A stretch of DNA of 64,000 bases from the NCBI RefSeq assembly GCF_000521465.1, contig NZ_BAVR01000007.1, positions 1 to 64,000 of the forward strand, given 5' to 3'. Every line of letters begins with the position of its first letter. Within the stretch, counting starts at the first letter, position 1. Below the pieces are notes generated by a model that did not search any database, had not been told where the DNA came from, and was given only the letters and a program-made list of their open reading frames with translations. The DNA is from Acetivibrio straminisolvens JCM 21531. GTDB taxonomy: Bacteria; Bacillota; Clostridia; Acetivibrionales; Acetivibrionaceae. Position numbers and translations under genes: made by a program. Below are positions 40,888 through 51,361 of this stretch, in pieces.

Positions 40888-42543
40888 TTAGAAGCCCTTT
40901 TTCAAGATAGTCTTGGCAATCTCCTCAAAGATGGGAGCAGCTATTGCTCCACCGCTTTTTCCGTCTTCAATAAATACTGCGACCGAATATTTCGGATCAA
41001 GCCGTGGAAAATATCCGGCAAACCACGCATGAACAACTTTTTCACCGTTAATGTATTGACCCGTTTCGGCACTTCCGGTTTTTCCGCCGGCGCCGCCGTA
41101 CTCACTTAGGTTTGCTCTGGTTCCGGTACCGCTGACTGTAACTTCCTCCATAAGCTGTTTTATTTTATCGCATACTCCTTTATCTATAATTCTTTGGCCT
41201 TTATTTTTTCTGATTACTTTTACAGTATTTCCTTTACTGTCAACTATGGAATCGACAATATTCACATTGTTCTTAATTCCACCGTTGGCAATAGTGGCAA
41301 CCATATCTGCAACCTGAAGGGGAGTTGCCAGAACATCTCCTTGACCTATGGAAATATTTGCGGTATCTCCGTAGGTGAAGCTGTCGGGTTTTGGAAGAAT
41401 ACCGGCCGATTCTTCAACGCCTTGGGCATCAATGCCGGTGACTTGGCCGAAGCCAAATTTAATTGCTGTTTCTATTATGCTTTTTGGACCAATTTTAATG
41501 CCCAGCTCAATAAAATACGGGTTGCAGGAGGATGCAAAGGCTTCGTGCAGGTCAATTAATCCATGTCCCCCTCTTCCGTAAGCGGAGCATCTGAATTCTT
41601 TGTCTCCCAAAATCACATATCCCGGGCAATAGTAATACATCGACGGATCTATATTTTTGCTGTAGGCACTGGCCAGGTCGATAATTTTAAATATGGAGCC
41701 GAGATTGTAGGATGCCACGGCTCTATTAAACAACTCGTTGTCCGGACTCTCCAGATATTTCTCGATTTCATTGGGGTTGTAATCGGGCTTGCTTACCATA
41801 GCAACAATATCTCCGGAATTAACCTCTTCTATTACGACAGCACCTTTGAGATTATACCTCTCCATGACTTCTTCAGCTGTTTTCTGGATATTATAATCAA
41901 TGGTCAGCTTTACATTCAGCTTTTCATTGATTTTAACGGGATTTATAAATCGATAGCCAAGACCCTTTACAGGGTTGTCTTTGGCGTCGGTTATGACTGC
42001 GATACTGCTTTGGGAGTCTTGTTTAAGATAATTTTCATAAGCTTTTTCAATACCTGTTTGTCCTGTCATATCAATTTTATTCAGGTAGCCAACAACATGC
42101 TTGGCAGGCGTACTGTCGTCATATCTTTCAAGGGAGTGTATAAAGGATATACCTTGAACTTTTTCTTTTATAAGAAGCTCTTTTTTATTTTCATCTACAC
42201 TTATTTTTAAGGGTTCTTTTTTAATTTCAACCTGTCTTTTGATTTCATTAAAATTAAGTTCCAGAATGTTTGATATCTTTAAAAGATCGCTTGTGTTATC
42301 TTTAAGATAAAGCGGCTGTATTATTACATCCACTTTCTTTTTTCTGTTGGTTAGGGGAATAAGGTTTCTGTCAAGTATGTTTCCTCTTGGCACATCGACA
42401 GGAAGGTTGGTTACTTTTTGGGCAGTTGCCTGTATGAAAAGCTTTTCACCCATAACCAGTTGTATATAAAGCGCTCTTAATATAAGCAGCATGATTGAAA
42501 GAGTAAATACTGCAAGAATAATTTTATTGCGTTTGATAGACAT
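40888..42543 (-). CDS. Class B penicillin-binding protein (transpeptidase)
   Basis: The intact 551-aa product starts at ATG behind AAGGGGGC. It has one N-terminal membrane anchor (residues 8-28), a dimerisation/pedestal region, and a transpeptidase domain with all three active-site motifs: SIFK (near residue 284), SCN (near 340) and KTG (in GGKTGSAET, near 480). It cross-links peptidoglycan outside the membrane. No PASTA domain is present at the C-terminus. It lies 79 bases upstream of sigK on the same strand, which suggests a role in spore wall synthesis (SpoVD-like), though a vegetative PBP2/FtsI role is possible. Confidence 0.92.
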   Translation of the reverse strand: MSIKRNKIILAVFTLSIMLLILRALYIQLVMGEKLFIQATAQKVTNLPVDVPRGNILDRNLIPLTNRKKKVDVIIQPLYLKDNTSDLLKISNILELNFNEIKRQVEIKKEPLKISVDENKKELLIKEKVQGISFIHSLERYDDSTPAKHVVGYLNKIDMTGQTGIEKAYENYLKQDSQSSIAVITDAKDNPVKGLGYRFINPVKINEKLNVKLTIDYNIQKTAEEVMERYNLKGAVVIEEVNSGDIVAMVSKPDYNPNEIEKYLESPDNELFNRAVASYNLGSIFKIIDLASAYSKNIDPSMYYYCPGYVILGDKEFRCSAYGRGGHGLIDLHEAFASSCNPYFIELGIKIGPKSIIETAIKFGFGQVTGIDAQGVEESAGILPKPDSFTYGDTANISIGQGDVLATPLQVADMVATIANGGIKNNVNIVDSIVDSKGNTVKVIRKNKGQRIIDKGVCDKIKQLMEEVTVSGTGTRANLSEYGGAGGKTGSAETGQYINGEKVVHAWFAGYFPRLDPKYSVAVFIEDGKSGGAIAAPIFEEIAKTILKKGF

Positions 42544-42624
42544 AGAAAGCCCCCTTGTATTAATTAGTATTATTAATTAATTTTTCCAAATAGCGGGGCC
42601 TTTATACTTGTTTTTTAGTATTTG

Positions 42625-42659
42625 CAAAAAAACTGAAGTCCGTCACAGGACCTCAGTTT
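42625..42659 (-). terminator. Terminator of the U32 peptidase gene
   Basis: On the minus strand AACTGAGGTCC pairs with GGACTTCAGTT and a run of seven T residues follows, about 40 bases after the gene's stop. Confidence 0.8.
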
Positions 42660-42697
42660 AGAACAGATTTACAATATTAACCGCTTATTTACAGGGT

Positions 42698-43933
42698 TTA
42701 CTCATTAGGACTGCTTTTTCGCCTAAGCATTGTATATTCCTCTACATCTTCTTTCATGGGCATGTATACCGTCATTTGAGGGTGGGGAGCAACGTCTATA
42801 TCTTCACCGTCAGCATTTTTCATCCATTCGATTTTCTGAATAAAGAAATCGCCCTGAGGGTTTACCACTTCTATTTCTTCACCTTTGTACATACGGTTTC
42901 TTTGTTCTATTGTTGCTATTTTTGTGTCCTTATCGTATTTTTGGACAACTCCTACAAAGTCATACTCTCTTATATATGAACTGGTGGCATAAATCTGATC
43001 TTTTGGCCCGGGCTTGTTGAAGAAAAAGCCTGTGGTAAATTCCCTGTGACTGACTTTGCAAACCTCATCAAAGAGTCGAGGGTCAAATCTATAGCTGTCT
43101 TTGTTTTGATAGTAGGCATCTAAAGCTTCGCGATATGCCTTTACAACTGTTGCGACATAAAAGGAGCTTTTCATCCGTCCCTCAATTTTGAGACTGGAAA
43201 CTCCGGCCTCTATTAGTTCCGGTATATGCTCAATCATACAAAGGTCTCTCGAATTGAAAATGAATGTACCTCTTTCATTTTCATATACCGGGAAGTATTC
43301 ACCGGGCCTTTTTTCCTCCATCAAGTAGTATTTCCATCTGCAGGGATGGGCACACAGTCCTCTGTTGGAATCCCTGCCGGCCATGTAATTACTGAGAAGG
43401 CACCTTCCGGAATAGGAGATACACATAGCTCCGTGGACAAAAACTTCAAGCTCCAAAGAATCGGGAGTTTTTTCTCTTATTTCGCGGATTTCATTAAGGG
43501 ACAGTTCTCTTGCAAGTATCACTCTTTTTACGCCCTGGTCATGCCAGAAGCGGGCGCTCATAAAATTGGTGTTGTTGGCCTGGGTGCTTAAATGTATTTC
43601 CATATCCGGGGCCACTTCTTTTACCATTGAGAAAACACCGGGATCAGACAGTATTATGGCATCAACTCCGATACTTGCAACTTCTTTTATATACTTGGGA
43701 ATTCTCTTTAAATCCTCATTGTGAGGGAATATATTCATGGTTATATATATTTTTTTTCCTTTATTGTGGGCAAATTCCACTCCTGCTTTCAACTCATCCA
43801 TTGTGAAATTCTCGGCATAGGCTCTAAGACTAAACTCCTCTCCGCCGAGATAAACGGCATCTGCACCGTATAAAACAGCCATTTTCAGTTTTTCGAGGCT
43901 GCCGGCAGGTGCAAGCAGTTCAGCTTTTTTCAT
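42698..43933 (-). CDS. U32 family peptidase/tRNA hydroxylation protein (TrhP-like)
   Basis: The intact product is about 411 aa. The ATG at 43933 is chosen because TAGGAG lies eight bases upstream; a GTG at 43942 is in frame but too close to that site. The start ELLAPAGSLEKLKMAVLYGADAVYLG and the cysteine signature CISYSGRCLLSNYM...SNRGLCAHPCRW mark the U32 family. Members next to mltG and an O-methyltransferase, as in Bacillus (yrrL-yrrM-yrrN/O), take part in making 5-hydroxyuridine in tRNA. The four Cys probably bind an iron-sulfur cluster. Peptidase activity is a historic label. Confidence 0.92.
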   Translation of the reverse strand: MKKAELLAPAGSLEKLKMAVLYGADAVYLGGEEFSLRAYAENFTMDELKAGVEFAHNKGKKIYITMNIFPHNEDLKRIPKYIKEVASIGVDAIILSDPGVFSMVKEVAPDMEIHLSTQANNTNFMSARFWHDQGVKRVILARELSLNEIREIREKTPDSLELEVFVHGAMCISYSGRCLLSNYMAGRDSNRGLCAHPCRWKYYLMEEKRPGEYFPVYENERGTFIFNSRDLCMIEHIPELIEAGVSSLKIEGRMKSSFYVATVVKAYREALDAYYQNKDSYRFDPRLFDEVCKVSHREFTTGFFFNKPGPKDQIYATSSYIREYDFVGVVQKYDKDTKIATIEQRNRMYKGEEIEVVNPQGDFFIQKIEWMKNADGEDIDVAPHPQMTVYMPMKEDVEEYTMLRRKSSPNE

Positions 43934-43989
43934 ATACTTCACTCCTAATCAGATGATAAAATTCTGCTATGGATGCAACAAAAAGAGGG

Positions 43990-44628
43990 CTATTTTTTAA
44001 AGCTTATTGCCACTCCGTCACCGACAGGCAGAATGCTTGTCTCAAGTTCATCCATGCTGCAAATAGTCTTAAGGTAAGTTCTCAACCTTTTTACAATAGT
44101 TTTTTTTCTTCTTACGACAAGTTCATCCGTTGCAACCATTCCCTTATACAGGATATTGTCTGATATAAGAAGCCCCCCGCTCCTTAGAAGCCTCAGACAC
44201 TCGGGAAGAAATTCCGGGTATTGGCCTTTGGCGGCATCCAAAAATATCATGTCGTATTTATGTTCAAGGCATTTGAGGACATCTAAGGCATCGCCTTCAA
44301 TTATGTTTATGACTTCCTTAAGTCCTGCTTTTTCAATATTCTCTCTGGCTCTTTCCAGCATCAACTCGTATCTGTCAATTGTATCAATTCTTCCTCCCGG
44401 CGAAAGCACGGTGGAGAAGAGGATGGCAGAATAACCTATGGCTGTCCCTACTTCTAAAATACGGGAGGGTTTAAGGGTTAGACCTATTACTTTAAGAAGG
44501 GATGCCACTTCCGGATGTACAATAGGAACATGATTCTCTTTGGCAAAAACCTCGAGCTCTGCCAAAAGCCCGTCATTTTTCTTTATTGTATTTCTAATAT
44601 AGTCGTTTATATATTCATAAGAAATCAT
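43990..44628 (-). CDS. trmR: O-methyltransferase, SAM-dependent (TrmR/YrrM-like)
   Basis: The intact frame is 212 aa. It has the class I methyltransferase loop EVGTAIGYSAI (near residue 56), DTIDRYE, IIEGDA, and the metal-binding DAAKGQYPEFLPEC segment. Members beside the U32 peptidase genes methylate 5-hydroxyuridine in tRNA to 5-methoxyuridine, which fits the neighbour 56 bases downstream. The ribosome-binding site is weak (GGACTGA). The symbol rests on this conserved context. Confidence 0.8.
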   Translation of the reverse strand: MISYEYINDYIRNTIKKNDGLLAELEVFAKENHVPIVHPEVASLLKVIGLTLKPSRILEVGTAIGYSAILFSTVLSPGGRIDTIDRYELMLERARENIEKAGLKEVINIIEGDALDVLKCLEHKYDMIFLDAAKGQYPEFLPECLRLLRSGGLLISDNILYKGMVATDELVVRRKKTIVKRLRTYLKTICSMDELETSILPVGDGVAISFKK

Positions 44629-44659
44629 TTTTATTCAGTCCTTATAGAGATTATAAAAA

Positions 44660-44687
44660 TTGTGAGGATTTTTTGAAATCCTCACAA
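44660..44687 (-). terminator. Terminator of mltG
   Basis: On the minus strand TTGTGAGGATTT pairs with AATCCTCACAA and is followed by five T residues. Confidence 0.8.
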
Positions 44688-44706
44688 CAGTTTTTTATAG
44701 CATTGC

Positions 44707-45827
44707 TTAATTTGCTTCGTATTTTTTAACGGCTTCCAAATGCTCCGCCAAAGTCTTTGAAAACTCGTGGCTTCCATCACCTTTAGCTACAAAGAACAGA
44801 TACTCCGATTCTTCGTCGGGGTACAATGCCGCTTCTATGGCAGCAAGACCCGGGGAGCATATAGGCCCCGGCGGAAGTCCTTCAAAAAGGTATGTGTTAT
44901 ACGGGTGGTTGATCTTGGTATCCTCATCGGATAATTTCTCCTTCATTTTACCCTGAGTATTATATAAAACATATTGCACGGTAGCACAGGATTGAAGCTT
45001 TTTTAGCTCAGGGTTCGAAGACTTCAGCCTGTTATGAAATACGCTGGAAACAATCGCCCGTTCTTCGGGGAGAGCTGTTTCCCTTTCTATAATGGAAGCA
45101 AGAATAATTACTTCGTCAACTGTCATGTTGAGCTCTTTAGCTCTTTCGTAGAATTCCGGCTTAAATTTTGCATCAAAGTTGTCCAGAAACTTTTCAATTA
45201 TTGCCCGTTCTCCTCCCTTTGGGTCAAAGAAATAGGTGTCGGGGAAGAGGTAGCCCTCAAGCCTGTTTTTTCTTTCCGGGCTGTCGGGAATATCTTTTAA
45301 GAATTTATATTCAAATTCTTCGGTATTGCAGGCTTCAATAAAATCCTCTTTGTCCACAACTTTTTTTCGCTTAGAATATCTGCAATTTGGTCTGAGTTTT
45401 TACCTTCAATTATAGTGACGGTGGTTGTAACAGGGTTGCTACACAGTATCTCCATAATTTCTTTATATCCAAGGTTTTTGTCTACAATATGTTTTCCCGA
45501 CTTGTAGCGGCCGTCATAACCGTTAAATTTTGAAACAAACTTAAACCAAAAAGGAGAACTTATTACCCCTTCTTTATTAAGTATATTTGCAATGTCATCG
45601 GTATTAGCACCACGGGGGATTTCGACCTGAATACCTTTTTCGGGGTCTATTTTTGCCAAAACTTCCTCATAGTTGATTTCTTCCTCATTTACAAAATATG
45701 TGTAAGAAGCCAGGGTGCTTATTGTAAATATAATAAGGAAGACAAGAAAGTACAAAATCAAAGATGGAAATTTATTCCCACTCTTTTTTGCTTTATTTTT
45801 TGATGCTGCCGAACTGCTTCCATTCAT
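44707..45827 (-). CDS. mltG: Endolytic murein transglycosylase MltG (frame broken once)
   Basis: MltG is a membrane-anchored enzyme that cuts nascent glycan strands and sets their length. The ATG at 45827 follows GGTGGTGA. A membrane anchor (about residues 24-45) precedes a LysM-like region and the YceG catalytic domain with ASIIERET (Glu near residue 225) and PYNTYLFEGLPPGPICSPG. The frame breaks in the run at 45361-45367, where seven A residues (minus strand) should be eight, joining LSEKK to VVDKEDF. Repaired length is about 373 aa. It lies between typA and trmR, with a terminator after it. Confidence 0.93.
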
Positions 45828-45890
45828 TATTCTCACCACCCAATATTCTTTTTATTACATAAATCTTTGTGTTGTACATCTTAGATAAAA

Positions 45891-47721
45891 TTATTCTTTT
45901 CTTCTTGCCTTTGCCCGAAGCTCTGTATTGAGGATTTTCTTTCTAAGTCGAATATTCTTTGGAGTAACTTCTACCAGTTCGTCGTCTTCGATAAACTCCA
46001 AACACTGCTCCAGGCTTAGTATTACGGGAGGAGTAAGTCTTAAGGCTTCGTCCGAACCGGATGCTCTCATATTGGTAACGTGTTTCTTTTTGCAAACGTT
46101 AATAACAATATCTTCCGCCCTAGAATTCTCTCCCACTATCATACCTTCGTATACCTTTGTCCCGGGCGTAATGAACAGAGAACCTCTTTCCTGGGCATTA
46201 TAAAGGCCATAGGTGACAGCTTCTCCATCCTCCCATGCAACCATTGAGCCTCTCTGTCTTCTCGGTATTTCTCCTTTGAAAGGTTCAAAACCATGGAAGA
46301 CATGATTCATTATACCATTTCCCTTCGTATCAGTCAAAAATTCCGACCTGTATCCGATAAGCCCTCTTGAAGGAATTTTAAATTCCAGTCTCATATAGCC
46401 CTGTTGGAAGAATGCATATTTACCATTTCAGCTTTGCGGCTTCCCAGCTTTTCCATAACGACACCCATAAAGTCCTCGGGAACATCAATGATCAAGTACT
46501 CAATAGGCTCATACAGTTCACCGTTGACTTCCTTGTAAATAACACTGGGCTTGGAAACCTGAAATTCATAGCCTTCACGCCTCATTGTTTCAATCAATAT
46601 TGAAAGATGAAGTTCGCCCCTTCCGGATACCTTGAAGGAGTCGGGAGAATCGGTTTCTTCGACCCTAAGGCTCACATTGGTTTCCAATTCTCTAAAAAGC
46701 CTGTCTCTAAGATGTCTTGAAGTAACAAAAGTTCCTTCGCGTCCTGCAAATGGGCTGTTGTTTACGATAAAGGTCATGGAAATTGTGGGCTCGTCTATGT
46801 CAATAAAAGGTAAAGGTTCCGGTGCGCTGATATCGCAAACTGTTTCACCGATATTAATATTGCCGATACCCGACACTGCAACAATATCTCCCATCATCGC
46901 AGAGTCAGCTTCAATTCTTTTGAGGCCGTTAAACACGTAGAGCCTGCTTATCTTGACATTTTCAACACTTCCGTCCTTTTTACACAAAACAGCTTGCTGT
47001 CCTGTTTTGATTATACCCTTTCGACTCTTCCTACTGCTATTCTTCCCACATAACCGTCATAATCTATATTTGATACCAAAAGCTGAAGCGGTTTGTCCAT
47101 ATAACCTTGGGGAGCAGGTACGTGATTTATCAAGGTCTCAAACAGCGGTTCAAGATTTTTCGGCTCGTCATTCAAGTTGTGTATAGCATAGCCTTCTCTT
47201 GAAGAGGCATATACAATCGGAAAATCAATCTGCTCATCATCTGCTCCAAGTTCGATGAACAACTCAAGAACCTCATCCACAACTTCAATGGGCCGCGCTT
47301 CCGGTCTGTCAATTTTGTTTATTACAACTATAGGTTTTAAATTAAGCTGAAGAGCTTTTTTGAGTACGAATCTTGTTTGGGGCATGGTGCCTTCAAAGGA
47401 GTCAACCAATAAAAGAACACCGTCAACCATTCCAAGCACCCGTTCAACTTCGCCGCCAAAGTCAGCGTGCCCCGGGGTGTCAACAATATTAATTTTGATA
47501 TTCTTATAAGTTACGGCAGTGTTTTTTGCGAGAATTGTAATGCCTCTCTCTCTTTCCAAATCATTTGAGTCCATTACTCTTTCCTGAATCTGTTCATTTT
47601 CTCTAAATATACCGCTTTGTCTCAACATTGCATCTACAAGCGTTGTTTTCCCGTGATCGACATGGGCAATTATAGCGACATTTCTGATGTTTTCTCTAAT
47701 ATTTCCTTTAATATTTTCCAC
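45891..47721 (-). CDS. typA: Ribosome-associated GTPase TypA/BipA (frame broken twice)
   Basis: TypA is a translational GTPase related to EF-G that supports ribosome assembly under stress. The GTG at 47721 follows AGAGGGAG. G motifs: [10 protein letters not shown] (near residue 17), [18 protein letters not shown] and NKIDRPEA. The breaks are at 47016-47018 (AAAGGGTATA should be AAAGGGGTATA) and 46399-46401 (CAGGGCTAT should be CAGGGGCTAT), both single G losses on the coding strand. Repair gives about 610 aa, and the C-terminal domain signature [17 protein letters not shown] is present. Unrepaired, it would split in three. Confidence 0.94.
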
Positions 47722-47772
47722 AAAAATCTCCCTCTAAATCGTTAAAAATTCAATTATTTTAATAACTATATT

Positions 47773-47801
47773 ATTGTAAAATAGGTATTGGGTCTTGTCA
47801 A
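47773..47801 (-). promoter_or_regulatory. Promoter of typA
   Basis: On the minus strand TTGACA and TACAAT are separated by 17 bases, about 50 bases before the GTG start. Confidence 0.75.
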
Positions 47802-47885
47802 TAAAGTAGGAATACAGAAAAGTACCGAATTGGAAATATAATTGATATGGCCTTAATTGATTTTCGTAAAAAATTTTATTTATTA

Positions 47886-47914
47886 TTGATAAAAGAATAA
47901 CTATGTGTTATACT
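47886..47914 (+). promoter_or_regulatory. Promoter of rpsB
   Basis: TTGATA and TATACT are separated by exactly 17 bases, about 105 bases before the ATG. Confidence 0.75.
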
Positions 47915-47920
47915 ACTAGA

Positions 47921-48005
47921 CGGAAAATACGCACGCAAGCTTGATTTATGGGATGGTGCCGCAAGGTTCCCCATAAAGATGAAGGTTGCGGAGGTATAAA
48001 ACTAA
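47921..48005 (+). promoter_or_regulatory. Structured leader of rpsB, probable autoregulatory RNA
   Basis: About 85 transcribed bases precede the ribosome-binding site. TTATGGGATGG can pair with TTCCCCATAA, and CCGCAAGG / GCGGAGG elements surround it. A leader in this place suggests feedback control by S2, as for other ribosomal-protein operons. The match to a named leader family could not be checked. Confidence 0.5.
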
Positions 48006-48019
48006 TGGAGGTGCTTTAA

Positions 48020-48778
48020 ATGTCAGTTATTTCAATGAAACAATTGTTAGAAGCAGGTGTTCACTTCGGTCATCAGACCAGAAGATGGAACCCGAAAATG
48101 GCCGAGTACATTTTCACAGAAAGGAACGGTATCTATATTATAGACCTTCAGAAGACTGTGAAAAAGGTTGAAGAGGCTTATTATTTTATCAGAGAAGTGG
48201 CAATGAACGGCCAGGGAATTCTTTTTGTAGGTACGAAGAAGCAGGCTCAGGATTCCATAAAGGAAGAAGCACAAAGAGCAGATCAGTTCTACGTAAATGC
48301 AAGATGGCTCGGTGGAATGCTCACCAACTTCAAGACAATCAAAGGAAGAATAAACAGGTTAAAAGAGCTTATCAAAATGGAAGAGGAAGGCGTTTTTGAC
48401 GTTCTGCCGAAGAAAGAAGTTATAAAGCTTAAGGGTGAAAGGGAAAAGCTGGAAAAGTATCTGGGAGGAATCAAAGAGATGAAAGAACTTCCCGGAGCAT
48501 TGTTTGTAGTGGATCCCAGAAAAGAAAGAATTGCGATACTCGAAGCTAGAAGGCTCGGCATTCCTGTAGTTGCAATTGTTGATACCAACTGCGATCCGGA
48601 CGAAGTGGATTATGTAATTCCCGGAAATGACGATGCCATCAGAGCTGTTAAGTTGATTGCATCAAAAATTGCAGATGCTATTATAGAAGGAAGACAGGGC
48701 GAGCAGCTCTCGGTTGAAAGCAGCTCGGAAGAAGCAGTTGAAGAAAGTGTTGAGGAAGAAGTTTCTGTAGAAGCTTAA
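48020..48778 (+). CDS. rpsB: 30S ribosomal protein S2
   Basis: The intact frame is 252 aa behind TGGAGGTG. The N-terminus [20 protein letters not shown] and [20 protein letters not shown] is the family signature, with [20 protein letters not shown] and [15 protein letters not shown] later. S2 joins last in small-subunit assembly and binds S1-like factors. The acidic C-terminal tail ([11 protein letters not shown]) is long but common in clostridia. Confidence 0.98.
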   Translation: MSVISMKQLLEAGVHFGHQTRRWNPKMAEYIFTERNGIYIIDLQKTVKKVEEAYYFIREVAMNGQGILFVGTKKQAQDSIKEEAQRADQFYVNARWLGGMLTNFKTIKGRINRLKELIKMEEEGVFDVLPKKEVIKLKGEREKLEKYLGGIKEMKELPGALFVVDPRKERIAILEARRLGIPVVAIVDTNCDPDEVDYVIPGNDDAIRAVKLIASKIADAIIEGRQGEQLSVESSSEEAVEESVEEEVSVEA

Positions 48779-48784
48779 AAATTT

Positions 48785-48818
48785 TCCGACTTCAGCGGAT
48801 TGTTATGCTGAAGTCGGA
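48785..48818 (+). terminator. First hairpin between rpsB and tsf
   Basis: TCCGACTTCAGC pairs with GCTGAAGTCGGA and is followed by TTTTA. Confidence 0.75.
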
Positions 48819-48857
48819 TTTTAGGTATCTTTTAATGATAGGAAAGATATAAAAGCT

Positions 48858-48883
48858 TTTGAGATGATGTCTCAAACTTTTTT
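48858..48883 (+). terminator. Second hairpin between rpsB and tsf
   Basis: TTTGAGA pairs with TCTCAAA around TGATG, with CTTTTTT after it: a clear intrinsic terminator. Two in tandem suggest strong reduction of rpsB readthrough into tsf. Confidence 0.75.
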
Positions 48884-48976
48884 CGGTAAGGTTTAAAAAA
48901 CACCTTAAATGAGAATAATATTCAAAAATCAGCTTATAAATTTTTGAGAAATTAATATTGTTTGGAGGAATTCAGA

Positions 48977-49624
48977 ATGATTACTGCTGAAATGGTTAAG
49001 GAGCTTCGTGAAAGAACCGGAGCAGGCATGATGGATTGTAAGAAAGCTCTTGCGGATGCAAATGGTAATATGGAAAAGGCTATTGAGCTTTTGAGAGAAA
49101 AAGGATTGGCGGCAGCAGCTAAGAAAGCAGGAAGAATTGCAGCGGAAGGTTTGGTTGATGCTTATATCCATGGTGACGGAAGAATAGGCGTATTGGTCGA
49201 AGTTAATATTGAGACGGATTTTGCCGCTAAAAATGAAGATTTTAAAGCTTTTGTAAAAGACATTGCAATGCATATTGCAGCAAGCAAGCCTGAATACATA
49301 AGTAGAGATGAAGTTCCCGCGGAAAAGGTTGAAAAAGAGAAAGAAATTCTTAGAGCTCAGGCATTAAATGAAGGAAAACCTGAAAAGATTGTCGATAAGA
49401 TGGTTGAAGGAAGAATAGACAAGTTTTATAAAGAAATATGTCTTTTAGAGCAACCTTTTATAAAAGACCCAGACAAGACAATACAACAGCTTCTCACTGA
49501 GAAGATAGCTCTTATAGGCGAAAATATCAATATCAGAAGATTTGTAAGATTTGAAAGAGGCGAAGGTATAGAAAAGAAGGAAGAAAACTTTGCCGAGGAA
49601 GTTATGAAGCAAATAGGCGGATAA
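48977..49624 (+). CDS. tsf: Translation elongation factor Ts
   Basis: EF-Ts recharges EF-Tu with GTP by nucleotide exchange. The intact frame is 215 aa, the short clostridial form. The ATG at 48977 follows [28 protein letters not shown] at the start and the [11 protein letters not shown] segment (Tu contact) are typical. The C-terminal region ([15 protein letters not shown]) is also conserved. Separated from rpsB by two hairpins and from pyrH by one. Confidence 0.98.
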   Translation: MITAEMVKELRERTGAGMMDCKKALADANGNMEKAIELLREKGLAAAAKKAGRIAAEGLVDAYIHGDGRIGVLVEVNIETDFAAKNEDFKAFVKDIAMHIAASKPEYISRDEVPAEKVEKEKEILRAQALNEGKPEKIVDKMVEGRIDKFYKEICLLEQPFIKDPDKTIQQLLTEKIALIGENINIRRFVRFERGEGIEKKEENFAEEVMKQIGG

Positions 49625-49638
49625 ATCTCAAGTAGTTA

Positions 49639-49675
49639 AGGGAACATATAAAGTTACTTTATATGTTCCTTTTTA
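49639..49675 (+). terminator. Terminator of tsf
   Basis: GGAACATATAAAG pairs with TTTATATGTTCC and is followed by TTTTT. Confidence 0.85.
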
Positions 49676-49762
49676 GGGATTATTGTTATTTTAATAAAAT
49701 ACTGTTTCCAATTGTAATGTTTGTGTGTTAGAATAACATTAAGGAGCGGAGGATTATCTTTA

Positions 49763-50469
<707 letters not shown>

Positions 50470-50482
50470 ATAGAGGAGGAAT

Positions 50483-51039
50483 ATGTCAATGGAAGAGTAT
50501 AAGAATATTGAAGAAAAGATGAAAAAACCATTAGTGTGTTAAAAGATGAGCTAAATACTGTCAGAGCAGGAAGGGCAAACGCAGCGATATTAGATAGGAT
50601 AATGGTTGAGTATTACGGTGTGCCTACACCGATTAATCAGCTTGGTACTATTTCAATACCGGAGCCAAGGGTTATTATGATTCAACCTTGGGATGTCCAG
50701 ATATTGAAGGAAATAGAAAAGGAAATTCAAAAATCTGATATTGGCATAAATCCGAATAATGACGGCAAGGTTATTAGATTGGTTTTCCCTCCGCTCACTG
50801 AGGAAAGAAGAAAAGAACTTACAAAGCTTGCCAGAAAATACGGAGAAGACTCCAAAGTCGCTATTAGGTCAATAAGAAGAGACGGACTTGAAAAAATGAA
50901 ATCCATGAAAAAGAACGGCGAAATTACCGAAGATGATCTCAAGAATGCAGAAAAAGAAATCCAGAACCTTACTGACAAATATATTGCGGAAATAGATAAG
51001 GTTGTTGAATCAAAAGAGAAAGAAATATTAGAGGTTTAG
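50483..51039 (+). CDS. frr: Ribosome recycling factor (frame broken once)
   Basis: RRF splits the ribosome after termination together with EF-G. The ATG at 50483 follows GAGGAGG. The frame breaks in the A-run at 50522-50527, where six A residues should be seven, joining EEKMKK to [18 protein letters not shown]. Repaired length is 185 aa, exactly the family length. The [19 protein letters not shown] and [12 protein letters not shown] segments of domain I are intact. It is translated with pyrH. Confidence 0.96.
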
Positions 51040-51041
51040 CC

Positions 51042-51242
51042 ATGAAGGCTGAAAATGTTATTGGTTTTACATTGGAAGAAGCAAGAAACATGCTGAAAGA
51101 CACAGGAGGGAAGATTGCTTCTGTTAGGATGACATCTCCGCCTAAGGCTGAACTTACTGATATTTGTGACTATTACAGAGTGATAAATGCAATTGATAAA
51201 GGTGAAGAAGGAATTGAACTTATTGTTTGCAAACCCCTCTAA
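51042..51242 (+). CDS. Small PASTA-domain-like protein, 66 aa
   Basis: The ATG lies three bases after the frr stop, so translation is probably coupled. The start NVIGFTLEEARNMLKDTGG follows the PASTA pattern (P-N-V-x-G, then SLEEAxxLLxxxG), and the end YRVINAIDKGEEGIELIV fits the last strand. PASTA domains are usually repeated outside the membrane on penicillin-binding proteins and serine/threonine kinases and bind muropeptides; here a single one is alone, without a signal peptide. What it does in the cytoplasm is not known. A terminator overlaps its stop codon. Confidence 0.7.
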   Translation: MKAENVIGFTLEEARNMLKDTGGKIASVRMTSPPKAELTDICDYYRVINAIDKGEEGIELIVCKPL

Positions 51243-51256
51243 ATAAGAGGGGTTTT
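51231..51256 (+). terminator. Terminator overlapping the PASTA-gene stop
   Basis: AAACCCCTCT pairs with AGAGGGGTTT around AAATA. The stop codon of the 66-aa gene lies at the hairpin apex. Confidence 0.85.
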
Positions 51257-51361
51257 AAAATTGTATCGGTGAAATGAATTTGTTGCTTTTATTGCTGCTT
51301 ATATATATAATATAATAATTAGTAGTAAAAGTATTTTTGCTAGTAGGTTTTGGAGGTTATA

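Noticed and set aside
41563-42210. 215-aa plus-strand frame opposite the penicillin-binding protein
   Set aside because: It is an antisense shadow of a clear gene, with no ribosome-binding site and no family-like features.
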